Source: Trametes villosa (Eukaryota; Basidiomycota; Agaricomycetes; Polyporales; Polyporaceae). From it: a DNA stretch of 64,000 nucleotides. Location: NCBI GenBank assembly GCA_002964805.2, contig PUDQ02000057.1, positions 434,001 to 498,000 on the forward strand, read 5' to 3'. This document shows positions 46,801 through 56,887 of this stretch, one piece after another. The stretch's first letter is position 1, and every line of letters begins with the position of its first letter. The notes under the pieces are model-generated. The model did not search any database. It saw only the letters and a list, made by a program, of their open reading frames with translations, and was not told where the DNA came from. A program made the translations under genes and the position numbers.

Positions 46801-49207
46801 AGGCCGTAGGCGCGCGCTGTACTCAACGCCCGGCTGATCTGTCTTATCAGTCTAGATCTGTCAGATCTCCTTATCGTATGTTATCTGCATCTACGACATA
46901 ACTGCCGCATATAGGGAGGGGGATTGTATGCCTGTTAGAGGCAGGGGAGGGGGCCAGTCTGCCGTGCAACTGGCAGTATGGCGGAACACGGCTTTCCGAG
47001 CTTATTAGCCTGGCATACCGGGGTACTATGCCAGCCTAGTTAGCCGGGTTATCTGTGATGATCAGGTGCCTAATCATGATGCCGTCCTGCCGCAGCGACG
47101 CAACCGCTCGTTTCACATCCTGCTTGATGGCTGGACATCTCCGATTCATACCGCCCATGTCGGAGTCGTCATCGTGTGGGAAGATGGTGGGGAGATGTAC
47201 GATGTCCTGCTCGAGTTGGTGAAGTACGTATACCGTCCCTCAGCTGCGTTATTTTACTGAGGCTGACGGTCTTCCAGGCTTACAGAGCGCCACACGGGCG
47301 CATACCTTGCCCAACAGGTTGCTGATACACTTACAAGGTATCGCATTGACAAGTGGGTATGTGTGGAGCATTTCCCCCATCGTACATGTTCCTTACTGAT
47401 GTACCCGTCCCAGTTGCACCTCATTAACGAGGATAACGCCAGTAATTGCGATACCACGGCGACCAACCTCACGCGCCACATTCCCCACTTCCGGGGTATG
47501 TCAGATCGACTACGGTGCTTCCTGCACTGCGTGCAGCTTGCAGCAGAGGTATATCAGCCTGTCTTCCGAGTGCAGCCTTCGAACTGACGCTTATGGGCAC
47601 AATTTCAACAGATGCTCCTCTCGTTCTTCAACAAGCAGTACAAGCGCAAACGCGCCGGAGCCGCGAGCACAGCGACGACGTCGTCGCTTGACCAGGCTGT
47701 AGAGGACGACCTGCAGGAGATTCTCGGAGGTGTAGAGTCCGAATCTGAGGCCCTTGCGCGCTTGATCGAATCGCAAAGCGGCCGTGCAGAGCACGATCAG
47801 GCAACGGTGACCGGTGTCCGGCAGCTTGCGATTCGAGATATGGCTCAACGAGGTGTGACCTTCACTCCAACACAAGCCGCGACGGCGATCCGAGTCTTGC
47901 CGAAGGTAAGTGAGTTCCGTTCGAGGCAGCTGGTTGTTACTGACAGTCTTGAAGCACGCCGCGCTCGCAATCAAGACGCGTGATAGCGGACACATCCGGG
48001 ACACATTTGAGCGGCTTGTGTCCGAGCATCCGGCCGACCGTCAATGTGGGGAGTACCGCACACTCTCGCCCCGTAATGCGACACGCTGGGGGTCTGATTA
48101 CAGGCTGCTGCAGTCATACCATGCGCTGCGTGTGGCCGTCGACAAACTCCTCTCCCTCCCGCTTAGCCTCGGCAATCTCCGGCTCACAGCAGAAGAACAA
48201 CTACTTGCAGACAACCTGCGGGACATGCTTGCGGTATGTGCATGACTTTTTACAATCACCGTTCATCCCTTATTCTATACGGTCTTGCAGCCTATCGAAG
48301 AGGTCACGAAGACGTTCCAGACCAACAAGGTCCCGCTCATCATGGACGTTATCCCCGCATACGACCAGCTCCAGCGGGACTTCCACGCGATGGCCAATAC
48401 GAGCACGCTGCCTCCGATATGCCGTGTCGCAGCGCACGCCGCCTACCTCATGACACGCAAGTATTACAGCCGTCTCGAAGAATGTGATGCATACTTCTTG
48501 TCTGTCGGTGAGCTATGCTGACTTTCCCCCGTTTATGTCTACTTACTGATTGCGCATTCCATCAGTAATGTGTCCGGACCGCAAACTAATGTGGTTCTAC
48601 AAGAATGGCTGGTCTCACGAGGATGTCGCGCAGATACGGGACACTGCTCTTCGTCGTTTTGCTGATAAGTTCAAGCCCCCTACAGAGGCATCGCCGCCGG
48701 TCACTGCAGGCCCCGAAACTCCCCGCGCGACCACTTCCGGTGGTGTCCATCGATGGCGCCAGAACCAACCATCCGCGCCTGCGCTCGCCACTACTCACGA
48801 CTATAGTATGGATAGCATGGTGCACTACCTCTCGCTCCCGCCACATCCCCTCCCGGCCGGTATGACCGTGCTCAAGTTCTGGGATTCCCAGCTCACCATC
48901 ACCCCGGCCTTGGCGGCTATGGGCCTTGCCTTCGTCTCGGCCCCTGGTAAGTATCTTGGTTCACGCTGTGACACGATGTATACATGTTCTGATATAACTG
49001 ATGTCTGCAGCTTCGACAGCCCCGGCAGAGCGTGAGTTCTCGGAGGGCCGCACCCAGGTTGACTGGAACCAGGAGTCGATGTCCTCGCAGACATTCCGCG
49101 CGAAGATGTCTGTCGGCTCGTGGGCGGGCGCGCCATGGTATGACATCGAGACGGCCGCGAACATCATCGCGGCCTCCTCGCGATCCCTCCGGACTCCCTC
49201 AGGTTGA
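34821..49207 (+). CDS. hAT transposase, split by KDZ insertion in an intron
   Basis: Cut-and-paste transposase with RNase-H-like fold. Exons 34821-35172 and 35247-35704 (N-terminal part, 270 codons, phase 0) lie left of the insertion. From 47096 the frame resumes with RRNRSFHILLDGWTSPIHTA. It continues through RHTGAYLAQQVADTLTRYRI, NEDNASNCDTTATNL, SDRLRCFLHCVQLAAE, LSPRNATRWGSDYRLLQSYH and the C-terminal hAT dimerisation segment PAEREFSEGRTQVDWNQE ... KMSVGSWAGAPWYDIETA, with a stop at 49205-49207. The interrupted intron would be 54 bases without the element (35705-35739 plus 47077-47095). I found no frameshift or stop in the visible exons. The 11.3-kb insertion probably prevents normal splicing, so the gene is likely silent in this copy. 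Confidence 0.8.
35732..35739. repeat. KDZ target-site duplication, left copy
   Basis: CCTAATCA, identical to 47069-47076. The 8-bp length fits KDZ elements. Confidence 0.9.
35740..36283. repeat. KDZ left terminal inverted repeat
   Basis: Reads as the reverse complement of 46527-47068 with only a few differences (for example GCTAATAGGC versus GCTAATAAGC). Similarity is lost at about 36283, around CGCTCGTCC. Confidence 0.88.
36284..37260. other. KDZ subterminal GC-rich region
   Basis: Dense CG dinucleotides and GCGCGC runs. Open frames on both strands are Ala/Arg-rich artefacts. It probably holds the promoter of the transposase gene. Confidence 0.45.
37261..41092 (+). CDS. KDZ transposase
   Basis: DDE-type transposase of the KDZ class. 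Exon 1 37261-37417, exon 2 37473-37671 and an exon starting 37721 chain in frame; further exons continue to 41092. Family landmarks in order are PYRKVKDDRTWGGRVQRLDA, IPYRRTYRNALSDAFDVYLT and ILRNVDKRVLGALGRDTPNW. These are followed by NACPACCYKLHDEPDRPFSR, WCMDGNNSLKR (first catalytic Asp), RVFDESDYFLPTDFV, FANEVK, and PLSTVAKVLEVIGERTMGGFDVGCSFKG (second Asp). FHGYSHEYACQVINHP and GMGLEDLETMERIFSLSNQL carry the Glu region. The C-terminal third (LAPRSGPTHYEVETSR to the acidic end) is helical and variable in the family. The start MGKRSRASRAVRIVV is basic, like a nuclear targeting sequence. No disabling change was found. Confidence 0.88.
41093..41976. other. KDZ internal intergenic region
   Basis: About 0.9 kb between the transposase stop and the first passenger gene. 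It is less GC-rich than the surroundings. No gene supported. Confidence 0.4.
41977..43438 (+). CDS. KDZ passenger protein 1, RNase H1 N-terminal/viroplasmin-like motif
   Basis: Function unknown. Exons 41977-42098, 42152-42412, 42474-43041 and 43094-43438 sum to 1296 bases, 431 aa, exactly in frame; the last intron is 52 bases (GTCAGG to CCCAG). The segment spanning the second intron, PIYAFKVRVETGIYFPYD|WNEQLLPLTDFDGAMYKKF followed by WTFQEALVWMI, resembles the hybrid-binding domain of RNase H1 (family pattern YAV..GR..GIY..W.EC...V.GF.GA.YKKF.T..EA..F). The N-terminal FYTVLSTGDDAGVYLSR may be a degenerate second half-motif. A Ser/Pro/Arg-rich linker (SPSKAAGSRSSSPSKRP) leads to an uncharacterised C-terminal domain (VWFRAHRLSAEAQLFILRAY). 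Its place inside the transposon suggests a role in transposition or nucleic-acid binding; that is inference. Confidence 0.62.
43700..45710 (+). CDS. KDZ passenger protein 2, HMG-box-like
   Basis: Function unknown. Exons 43700-44054, 44114-44337, 44399-44591, 44649-44723, 44781-45173 and 45223-45710 total 1728 bases, 575 aa, in frame. Residues about 100-165 (TTAKRRTSRWNAYLSQELQR ... VSDGELTREIAAQWKALSEEE) look like an HMG box: basic start, W-NAY-L, then QWKALS-EE. A conserved middle region follows (GIEAVLFVTRS, FALKMEGFCLSGMQG, IAHNYTQGLLNLKKEAAVLI, ISRMCYVNFDTRITQRLGII). The C-terminus is a Gly-rich linker, a Lys/Arg-rich patch (KQTRKRKSKKTKADK) and a poly-Ala/Ser end. This is consistent with a nuclear DNA-binding accessory factor. 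An alternative in-frame start lies at 43625. Confidence 0.6.
45711..46526. other. KDZ right subterminal region
   Basis: 3' UTR of passenger 2 followed by GC-rich, CGCG-dense sequence similar in character to 36284-37260. No gene supported. Confidence 0.4.
46527..47068. repeat. KDZ right terminal inverted repeat
   Basis: Inverted, nearly identical copy of 35740-36283. The inner boundary is approximate. Confidence 0.88.
47069..47076. repeat. KDZ target-site duplication, right copy
   Basis: CCTAATCA, identical to 35732-35739. Confidence 0.9.
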
Positions 49208-49467
49208 TGGAACACTCCTTACATTACTAGCACTTATTACTATACTCTAATCTTGGTTTCTATTCACTGTACCCTATGACTTCAATGCTCACGTCTCGAG
49301 TTGCCGGCCGGCCTCTCTGCGGCCGTGACTTTTTGCTGATGACTCGCTGTGCTGAGTCATGTCACGTCGCGAGCCGTGGGGACGGATACGAACGGATGCT
49401 TGCATCCGCGGATGTTGTTCCCACGGATGCACGGATTATCTCGGATATATCCAAGCCATCCCCTGGA

Positions 49468-49496
49468 CCCGCCGGATTGGTCGTATAGGTACAGTA
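49468..49496. repeat. hAT right terminal inverted repeat
   Basis: Reverse complement of 34181-34209 with one mismatch. Confidence 0.85.
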
Positions 49497-50254
49497 TCCG
49501 GACTACGATGCACCGTCTGCCGATATCTGCCACTTTGAAGCTTTCGTGTATACTACGCACCAATAGACGACGCTGACCCGTGGTTCTGATCGGAAAGCGC
49601 ATGTCGATTGGTCTTTGAGCATGCGACAGGGGTTTTAATTCTTTACCGCGATGGCATAGTACGACGCTTTCTGTGGTTCGGCGCCGGATCATTCGCTAGG
49701 TGTGACTGCTGGTATATTTACCTCTAGGATACTTTCTTGCATCCTTGGTGCTCAGATTCTCTTGAAACGACTTGTAAACCCACTGCGTGTAGCGCAAAGG
49801 CTCTACGTTTGACTCAGCCTGTACGGCCAGGCAGACCCGGTGACACGACCACCGGATAAATTCCAGAGGCTCTGCGTATGGGTGCCAGTGCGTGTTATCT
49901 CTTCTTTTTTACGTATGTGTCGCATGCTGATGCAGTAGGTCTCCCCCGTCATCTAGCATCTAGGTAAGCTGTTCGAGTTGAGACCGAACTCGTATAGCTG
50001 TGCATATGGGTTCGATCGAAATCCGTGCAGGTCAATCCGGCCGCTGTCAGCCTCCACCCCGAAGGAAACTGCAGGAGGAGCGACATGCATTCTCTCTATT
50101 TCCCCCTCCCCTTGTCCGCCATTGCACTCTTTTGCTGGTCACTTTCGTCGTACTGCTCTGCGAGCTTTTTGCTTTCTCAACCCTCGTCCTGCGCTAGCCG
50201 CACTTGCTGTTTGCTCTTGCTTTCCGGGTTGCTCCACCACTATCTTCTGAGAAG
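49497..50254. other. Intergenic, promoter side of the membrane-protein gene
   Basis: About 0.75 kb. A pyrimidine-rich stretch before 50255 fits a fungal core promoter. No other feature seen. Confidence 0.4.
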
Positions 50255-52436
50255 ATGCATTCTTCCTCACGCCCAACCCACCATACGCCCTCGGGACGCC
50301 GGTTCTTCCCGCGCTCGCCACCTTCGTTCTCCTGGGACGACTACTACGTGGGCAACCCGAGCAGCATCTACGTGGATCCTGACGGGGAGGTGGTCACCTC
50401 GAGCGACCCCGTCTCCCCGAATGTCCCAGCTGGGGACACGGAGGCTTCTGGTGTTCCTCCGGCTGTCGATGCTGCTCCATCGTTGGCGTCTAGCAGCCTG
50501 ATGCCTACCGACGTGTCGAAGGCGGTACAGGTACGTCACGTTTTTCTATAAACTCAGAGGATTACTGCTCACTCATTATATGAAGACATCCTCGGTCATA
50601 CAGATATCCGCGGCAGGGGTCACATCATCGGCCACGGATTCGAGCAGCGCGTCCACTCAATCATCTGTCGCAAGCTCGGCGACGACTGCTACCACAACGT
50701 CGGATGCTGTTACCACAGACTCGGCGACCGCCACCAGCTCGACCTCGGCGACCTCTCCAGCATCAGAGACAACCTCGCTCGTCTCGGCATCTTCGCTGTC
50801 ATCGGCAGCGGCCTCCTCATCCACCTCGGATGATCCTTCCGCGGCCGCCAGCCCCACATCGAGAGTCAACTCCGCCTCGTCGTCGTCAGACCTTGCCGAC
50901 CACAGAACGTCCTTCTACATCGGCATCGCCTTCGCCACGATCGCAGGCGTCGGGCTCGTCATCGCGGTCTTCGCATGGTGGCTACGCATCCGCTCGCGCA
51001 CCCGGCGACGGAAGCTCAGCAAGACGACCGCCTGGCCCTGGGAACACGACCGCCTCGGCGGGCGGCAGATGTCCCTCGAGGGCGGGCTCGGCATACACGG
51101 CTACCACGGCGACATGGCGCAGCACTCCACGCTCACCTCCCCCTCCCTCATCGGGGGCGAGGGCGGCAGGCCCGTCGACTTCAGCCACGCGTTCCCGCTG
51201 CCCCCGCCGCAGGCGCACACCGAGCCAGGGAACAGCCCGTACGTGACCATCCCGCTGCACGGCGCGCGCCAGAGCGTCCCGGACCTCGCGCCAGACCTCG
51301 GGACGCTGCAGATCACGAACCTCATGCCCGGGGACCTGTCGTCAGGGGGCGAGTCCAGCCGCGCGAGCACCGCTCTCGGGATGCTGCACACGTACCCCGC
51401 GGAATACGGCACGCCGTTCATGCCGCACCGCCCGTGCTTCCTCGGTGTGGACAACGGCGGGCTCGAGGTGCCCTGGGGCCCGCTGCGTGTCCGCCGCACG
51501 GGCACCCTCACTGCTCAGCAACCCCCGCCAAGGGAGTCGGAGGCTACCACCATGTCGATGGAGAAACAGGACGGGCTGTTGCCGTATCCCGGGGATATCG
51601 GGGTCTCTGCAGACTTTCGGCCTCCTGCTTCCGACAACAGACAGGGGAGCTGGGCGGCGTCCATCAGGTCAAACTTCCTCAACGCGTTCAATGCAGTCGT
51701 CGGCGCGAGTCCCTCGCAGGTCGCGCTCAGTGGATCTGGCGCGCACGACAGCTTCACGCGCGCCCCCCACCGACACAGCCTGCGCGACCGTGCCTCTCCG
51801 CCGCGCAACCCTCAAGGCGGCGTCCCGACCCTCAGCAGGACATCCACCGGGTATTCGAATACGTGCGCGCCGGCTCAGGATCCGTTCGCGGACGACTGTC
51901 AGATCCCGCTGCCGCCGGCCGCGCCAGGGCGCGACGCCAGGGGACTGTTGTGCCCATCCCCGCCAGATTCACTCACCCGGGCGAGCAGCATGTACTCGAC
52001 TGTCTCGATGGTACCCCCGGTCGAGCGCGTCTGCGATGAACCCCCGCAGCTGCCTAGCATCCGCTCTCTCTCCGGCGACAACTCGCCTTACCCAGAGGGC
52101 CAACAACCAGGCGATGATATCCAGGTGCCTCGCGGTCCCCGCGTGCCCCAGCACCGCGAACGCAAGAAGACGCGGAGACACCACCGCCCAGCACTCCTCG
52201 CGCGCCACTCATCCTCCCAGAACTCGGCATCGTCGGTCGGCTCGGACATGTCCCGCACGTCCAGCGCGTGCTCCGAGCTCACGGACGGCGAGCGTTTCGC
52301 CAAGGACGCGCTGCGTGAGCGCAGGCGGCGGGTCATGGAGATGTCTGTAGGTCGCGCCAAGACGCGCCGGGCGCGGGCGACGACACTGTCGCGCCGGCGA
52401 TCGAACGAGAAGTCGGCGAGGCTTGGCAAGGCTTGA
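50255..52436 (+). CDS. Single-pass membrane protein, Ser/Thr-rich ectodomain
   Basis: Unrecognised basidiomycete protein. Exon 1 50255-50530 (92 codons) and exon 2 50604-52436 give 702 aa in frame. The N-terminal about 95 residues carry no signal peptide. About 120 residues of nearly pure Ser/Thr/Ala follow (TTSDAVTTDSATATSSTS), like an O-glycosylated stalk. One clear transmembrane helix, FYIGIAFATIAGVGLVIAVFAWW, is followed by a basic stop-transfer RIRSRTRRRK. The roughly 480-residue cytosolic part is Pro/Ser-rich with an Arg-rich end (RRRVMEMSVGRAKTRRARAT). The layout recalls stress-sensor or Axl2/Wsc-like type I proteins, but no WSC or cadherin domain is present. The lack of a signal peptide implies that the transmembrane helix acts as the anchor, or that an upstream exon is missed. 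Confidence 0.72.
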
Positions 52437-52704
52437 AGTCCGAGGCCGACGTTCCGGGTGTGATGTGAGGGGTCCATGTTTATTACAGCTGTACTGTTCC
52501 TACAGTATTATCTTCATGCGCGGTGGGATGCCTACTATCATACGTGTGCCGTTACATGGATACAGTGGCGTACCCAAACGCGGATCCCTCGAGGCCTCTT
52601 GCGACGAGGGTGAATTGCTGCGCAGCTTCACGAGTGCGCTTGAGTGATCGTGACCTTTGCATCTCCAGAGTGAGTGCGCGGCTAGTAGACAGAACGAAGG
52701 ACGC

Positions 52705-55700
52705 CTACCCGAATACTGTCTTGATGAACTTGTTCTTGGCTTCTGGGGTCGCGCGACAAGGATAGAAGTCCTCCTAAGAATACATGAGTTAGAGTAATGG
52801 ACGCGTCTTGAAGCAAGACGTACCGCAAACAGAATCTCGGAGATCCACTGCTTGCTCTCCAGCGGATACCGGGTGATCATCGTGGACAGCAGCTCGATCA
52901 GGTTCGGCATCGCAGATCGCGGCGCCACCCCCGCAAAGCCAAACAGGATCGCGCGCATGATCTGGAAGCCGTGCGTCTGTGCGAGTGTGCCCTTCGCTGC
53001 GGCGAGATCGTCGTTCGTGGCGGTGCGATTGATGAGCGAACTCTGTTTGGTGTCAGTGCAGCTCGACCGGACAAGGCCGGAGATAAGGCTCACGAGGAAT
53101 GTGGATGCAGAAGTCAGGGAGTACCGTTCTTGGAGGGATAGTGCGCCGATGGCACACTGGACGAGGGCGTTGAATAGCTCCGCGGGCAGACGGTAGAAGA
53201 TCGGGAGGAAGTGGTGGATGAACTATGGTAAACAACGTCAGGTCCCCGACTGGTGCATGTACAACTGTGAAGCTCACCGATTCTACGCATCCGAAGAACG
53301 CTTGTACAACATCCGGGTTCTGATAAATCGTCACACATAAGCGGCAGGACCTCCGTATGTACCGGGAGCAGAACGCACCGAAACCATGACACCCGGCTGA
53401 GAGAAAGCGCCCAACGATGTCTGCAACAACACCTGCAACACGTTCAGCGCGATCTCAGACGCTTCTGGGCTCGGTTCCGGCTTGAAGGTCGTCACGACCA
53501 GAGCTGGCGGGTTTAGTTGTATTACTAGCATCGTCGACAGGGATAGCCAGACGGCCGTAAGTTGTCGCTGAGCAGCCAAGCAGACCAACTCGAGCAGCGG
53601 GCCAGCAGGAAGCGATATGAGGGTGACGTCCGATGGCAGTGCAGTGATCGCTTTGAAGAGATCGCTCAATGCCTGTAGGGCCGCGGCGAACAACATCAGC
53701 CCGGCTCTGGAAAGAGTAACTTATGCGCATATACTCACATCGCACACGCTGGCATCCGTTGACCACAGCTCGACGGTGCCGCGAATTGCGGAAAGGATCG
53801 CTTCGCGCAACTTGACAACCCGCGCGTCCTCTCTTGCCCGGCTCATGTCTCCAATCGCTGCCTGTACCTCCGGCGAATCGTCCAAAGCAAGCAAGGAGTC
53901 CGTGACCCGAGTGAGTCCACGCGCCACGCCAGTCAAGGTCTCGAGCTGTTGGACGGCCATCACTCGAGCTTCCTCAGGCAGCTAGACTCATGGGTAAGCA
54001 ATGCATCTATGGGCGCCCCCTGACTTGCGGCTACTTACCTGGCTGGCTAACTGTAGCGCTTCGAACAGCTTCGCGACGACAGGACTGGCAATCGCCTAAA
54101 ATCCTTGTGAGACCATGCCTCAAACTTCTACCGGGCCGTACTCACCTCAACCGGAGGAATCTCTTCAACAGGAGGGAGAGCTTGGATGACACTCGCGATA
54201 GACTGCAAGACCTTCGCCTTCTCCGTATCCTGCAATACGCCAAGTGTAAATAAACGCCACCATACGACAACTCGAAGGCTTACGGGAATGCCAGTCAAAC
54301 CGGCATGCAGCTCCCCAAACGCGCTGATGTGCGGCGCCAGCGCGGTCCTGTTCGCGTCGCAAAGGTCGCGGAGCGCGTTTGCGGCGTAGAGGCACAGCGC
54401 GGGGTGAGGCAATGCCGCGACGACGAAAGTGATGGCGCTCATGAGGGGCGACGACGTCGGCGACTCGGGCACTTGGGCTGGTTGGGTCGTGAACCACGAC
54501 GCGTAGCTGCCTGAGCATGCGGATAGGGAGTAAACGTTGTGATGTGTAGAAAACGGGCTAGGGGGACCTACCGATGAGGTGCAGAGCGGTCCTGCGAACA
54601 CGCTCGTCTCCCACCTTGGGGAGCCTGCCGAGGATTTCGGGACCGAAGACTTGCCGGAGGTGTGGTGAGTCTTCGATAGGGACGGCTTCTTGGACGGCCA
54701 TGACGCAATGTAGCGTAGCCTCGATATCCTGGGAATACGTCAGGATCCAGAGATGGCTGATACATACGCGCTTGAAGAACGCACCTCCCAGCTATCGTTC
54801 TCTCGTCGCGTCGACAGCCGTTGTAGCAGGTCGGACACGTAGAATGCGAGCATATCATCTCGTAATACGTAGTACCTGCGAGGGGAGCATGAGTAGGGTG
54901 CACGTGCACATCTCCATAATGTTGAAAACGCACGCATTGATGAGCGTGTCGCCGACGTCCCGTCGATATCTACCTTGGATGTTAACGCTGCAGCTAACGG
55001 TTCTACATTAGACGGCTTACGCTTGGTACTTGTCCCTCTGGTCTGTAGCAATAATTCGCTCAGCAGGATTGCCAAAGTGGACGCGCATACAACGTACCTC
55101 TGCCCCAGCCGTTCAGAACGGCCCTTGGCGGCCACACGACCTTCCTGCGCAACACAGTCACGAGCTCCGAGTACACTGCCTTTGCAACGGGCATCATGTC
55201 CCTATCGCGCTCCTCCGCCTGGTTGCCCGCGTCCCCGTCCTCTGCGGCGTCAAACCCGTAGTCCGCGTTCCACAGCGCCTCCTGGAACAGATACCAAAAC
55301 CCAAGCGTCATCTCGCTCTCCTCCTCGTCCACGCCGTAATACCCGGGTAGCGCGGTGTACTGCAGCAGGAGTTTGAGGAAGTTCTGCACGAGGTGTGCGA
55401 CGGTCGGGAGCGGGGAGGAGAGGGGGAAGGGGCACGCGATGGGCTTGACCTGCGCGGGCGCAGCGATGTTCTTCGCGAAGTACATCGCAGAGTGTTCTCC
55501 GAGCGCGACGAGGAGCTTGCAGAGCGAGTGCGAGACGTCGTTGACGAAGCCCCCTATGCGTGGCCTCGGGTGTTAAACGCTTGGCGCACCATTACGGATG
55601 GAAGACGTACCGCTCACTGAGGTTTGGACGATGGGGTTGCCGTACCGGTCTAGCCAGAGGAGTAGCGGCTCGGTCACGGTCTTGGTCCCAGATCCGTCGG

Positions 55701-56887
55701 AGAGAGCGGACCCTGAAAGCAACTCTTGCAAGCTGTCGGACGCGGCAATGAATGTCTGATCGTCGTATTCTGGAGATGAAGCTTCGGTGGTCGGGACCAT
55801 CAACGACAGTAGCAAAGGAACGAAGGGCGTAAGATCACTGCGATTCCGTGCAACTCAGTCAAAAGCATATAAGAGGATGAACGCAGGCATACCTCGCGGG
55901 GAGGATCGTCATCCACGCCTGCAAGCACTTCGACGCCGAGCTCAGCTCATGCGGAGAACGTTGAGCTGCCGGAGTCGTGAAGCAGCTGCTGATCCCTTGC
56001 GTGACCATCGGTACCGCCTCGGCGAGACTCGCCTTCATCTGGGCCCTAAGTATGTCGGCGCATTCCTCAGCTGCGATCGCACACTATGACGCGGCCGGGG
56101 ACGAACTTGTTCGGGGGGAGCAGGTCTGCCGTCTCGACCTCTTCGGCGACGATCGCGAGGAAGTCCATCAGGTGCTCGCGCGGGACGCCGATGCTCGAGA
56201 ACGCGGTAATCGTGGTGCGAAGCCAGTCTGGCCAGCGCGTCGGGTTGCCGGGGTGCAACTTGATCGCGAGGGAGGTGATCTGCATTGGCACGCTGTTACG
56301 ATATATACAAAGGGTGGGATGATTGACGCGACGTACGGCCACGAACAGCTTGCGTAGGGTGACTTTACTCTGCCCCGATGAGATCGCGCGTCCCGTCAGC
56401 TCCAGCAGCATGTCTCGCAATTGCGGAGCAGCATCCTCGGGAACGGAATCCCTAGTGAACTATGTCATGACAATGCGGAGTTCGTGAACAAGGACCACTC
56501 ACCAGTCACGCGCAATCTTGACCTGCACGGTATGTGCGCCGAAGAACTGCACGTTTGGATCGGGGTGGCTGAGGAACGGTAGGACTAGACCCCATGCCTC
56601 CGGTCGCCGCTGAATTTCGAACAGTTCTTGTTGAAGTCTGCGCTGCTCTTCAGAAGATAGCCGTTGTTGCGGGGAGTATGTCTGCTGAATCAACTAAAGA
56701 GGCAAAGCTTCAGCCACCGCCAATCCCGGATGATCCTCCGATCCTGTTCACGCGTCCTGGCTCCTCGCTGAGAGCGCGTCGATCGCTCTTCACGCCACAT
56801 ACACACCGCGGATTAAGCGTAGATGTCTCTCACCTGAGTTGCTCTATCCACGTCTCCTTGTGCTAGGACTGGTAGAAATGAAGCCAT
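52705..56887 (-). CDS. Importin-13/Kap122-type karyopherin
   Basis: Nuclear transport receptor of the importin-beta superfamily (HEAT/ARM repeats). The first exon starts at 56887 with MASFLPVLAQGDVDRATQ and splices (CAG|GTGAGA ... CTTTAG) to LIQQTYSPQQRL. This continues with QELFEIQRRPEAWGLVLPFL and HPDPNVQFFGAHTVQVKIARDW, the N-terminal signature of this group. Further exon pieces include TLRKLFVAVRRV, LGFWYLFQEALWNADYG, RRTALHLIGSYASWF, ALPHPALCLYAANALRDLCD and LQSIASVIQALPPVEEIPPVE. The protein ends EDFYPCRATPEAKNKFIKTV with stop TAG at 52705-52707. At least a dozen short introns are present. Individual exons were not all fixed, but the order is collinear and no break was noticed. The cargo is unknown. 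Confidence 0.85.

Larger units (their letters stand above)
35740..47068. mobile_element. KDZ (Kyakuja-Dileera-Zisupton) DNA transposon, 11.3 kb
   Basis: The boundaries are CACCTGATCATCACAG at 35740 and its exact reverse complement ending at 47068, flanked by the 8-bp direct repeat CCTAATCA. Long terminal inverted repeats (about 540 bp each) are nearly identical. The element carries a KDZ transposase (37261-41092) and two passenger genes (41977-43438 and 43700-45710), all on the plus strand. The insertion is inside the hAT transposase intron. The clean duplication and near-identical repeats indicate a young, possibly complete copy. Confidence 0.92.
34181..49496. mobile_element. hAT-superfamily DNA transposon, interrupted by a KDZ element
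   Basis: Terminal inverted repeats at 34181-34209 and 49468-49496 match at 28 of 29 positions (outer end TACTGTA, inner end CCGGCGGG). Subterminal regions carry repeated CTGTGACCGG and AAAGCGGCG motifs on the left, and ATCCGNGGAT-type motifs on both sides, as is usual for hAT. Without the nested 11.3-kb insertion the element is about 4.0 kb. It encodes one transposase gene. No 8-bp target duplication is visible: the 8 bases before are CCTCACTA and those after are TCCGGACT. Confidence 0.82.

Noticed and set aside
50011..50040. GGGTTCGATCGAAATCC resembling a tRNA B box
   Set aside because: No matching A box or cloverleaf could be formed nearby.
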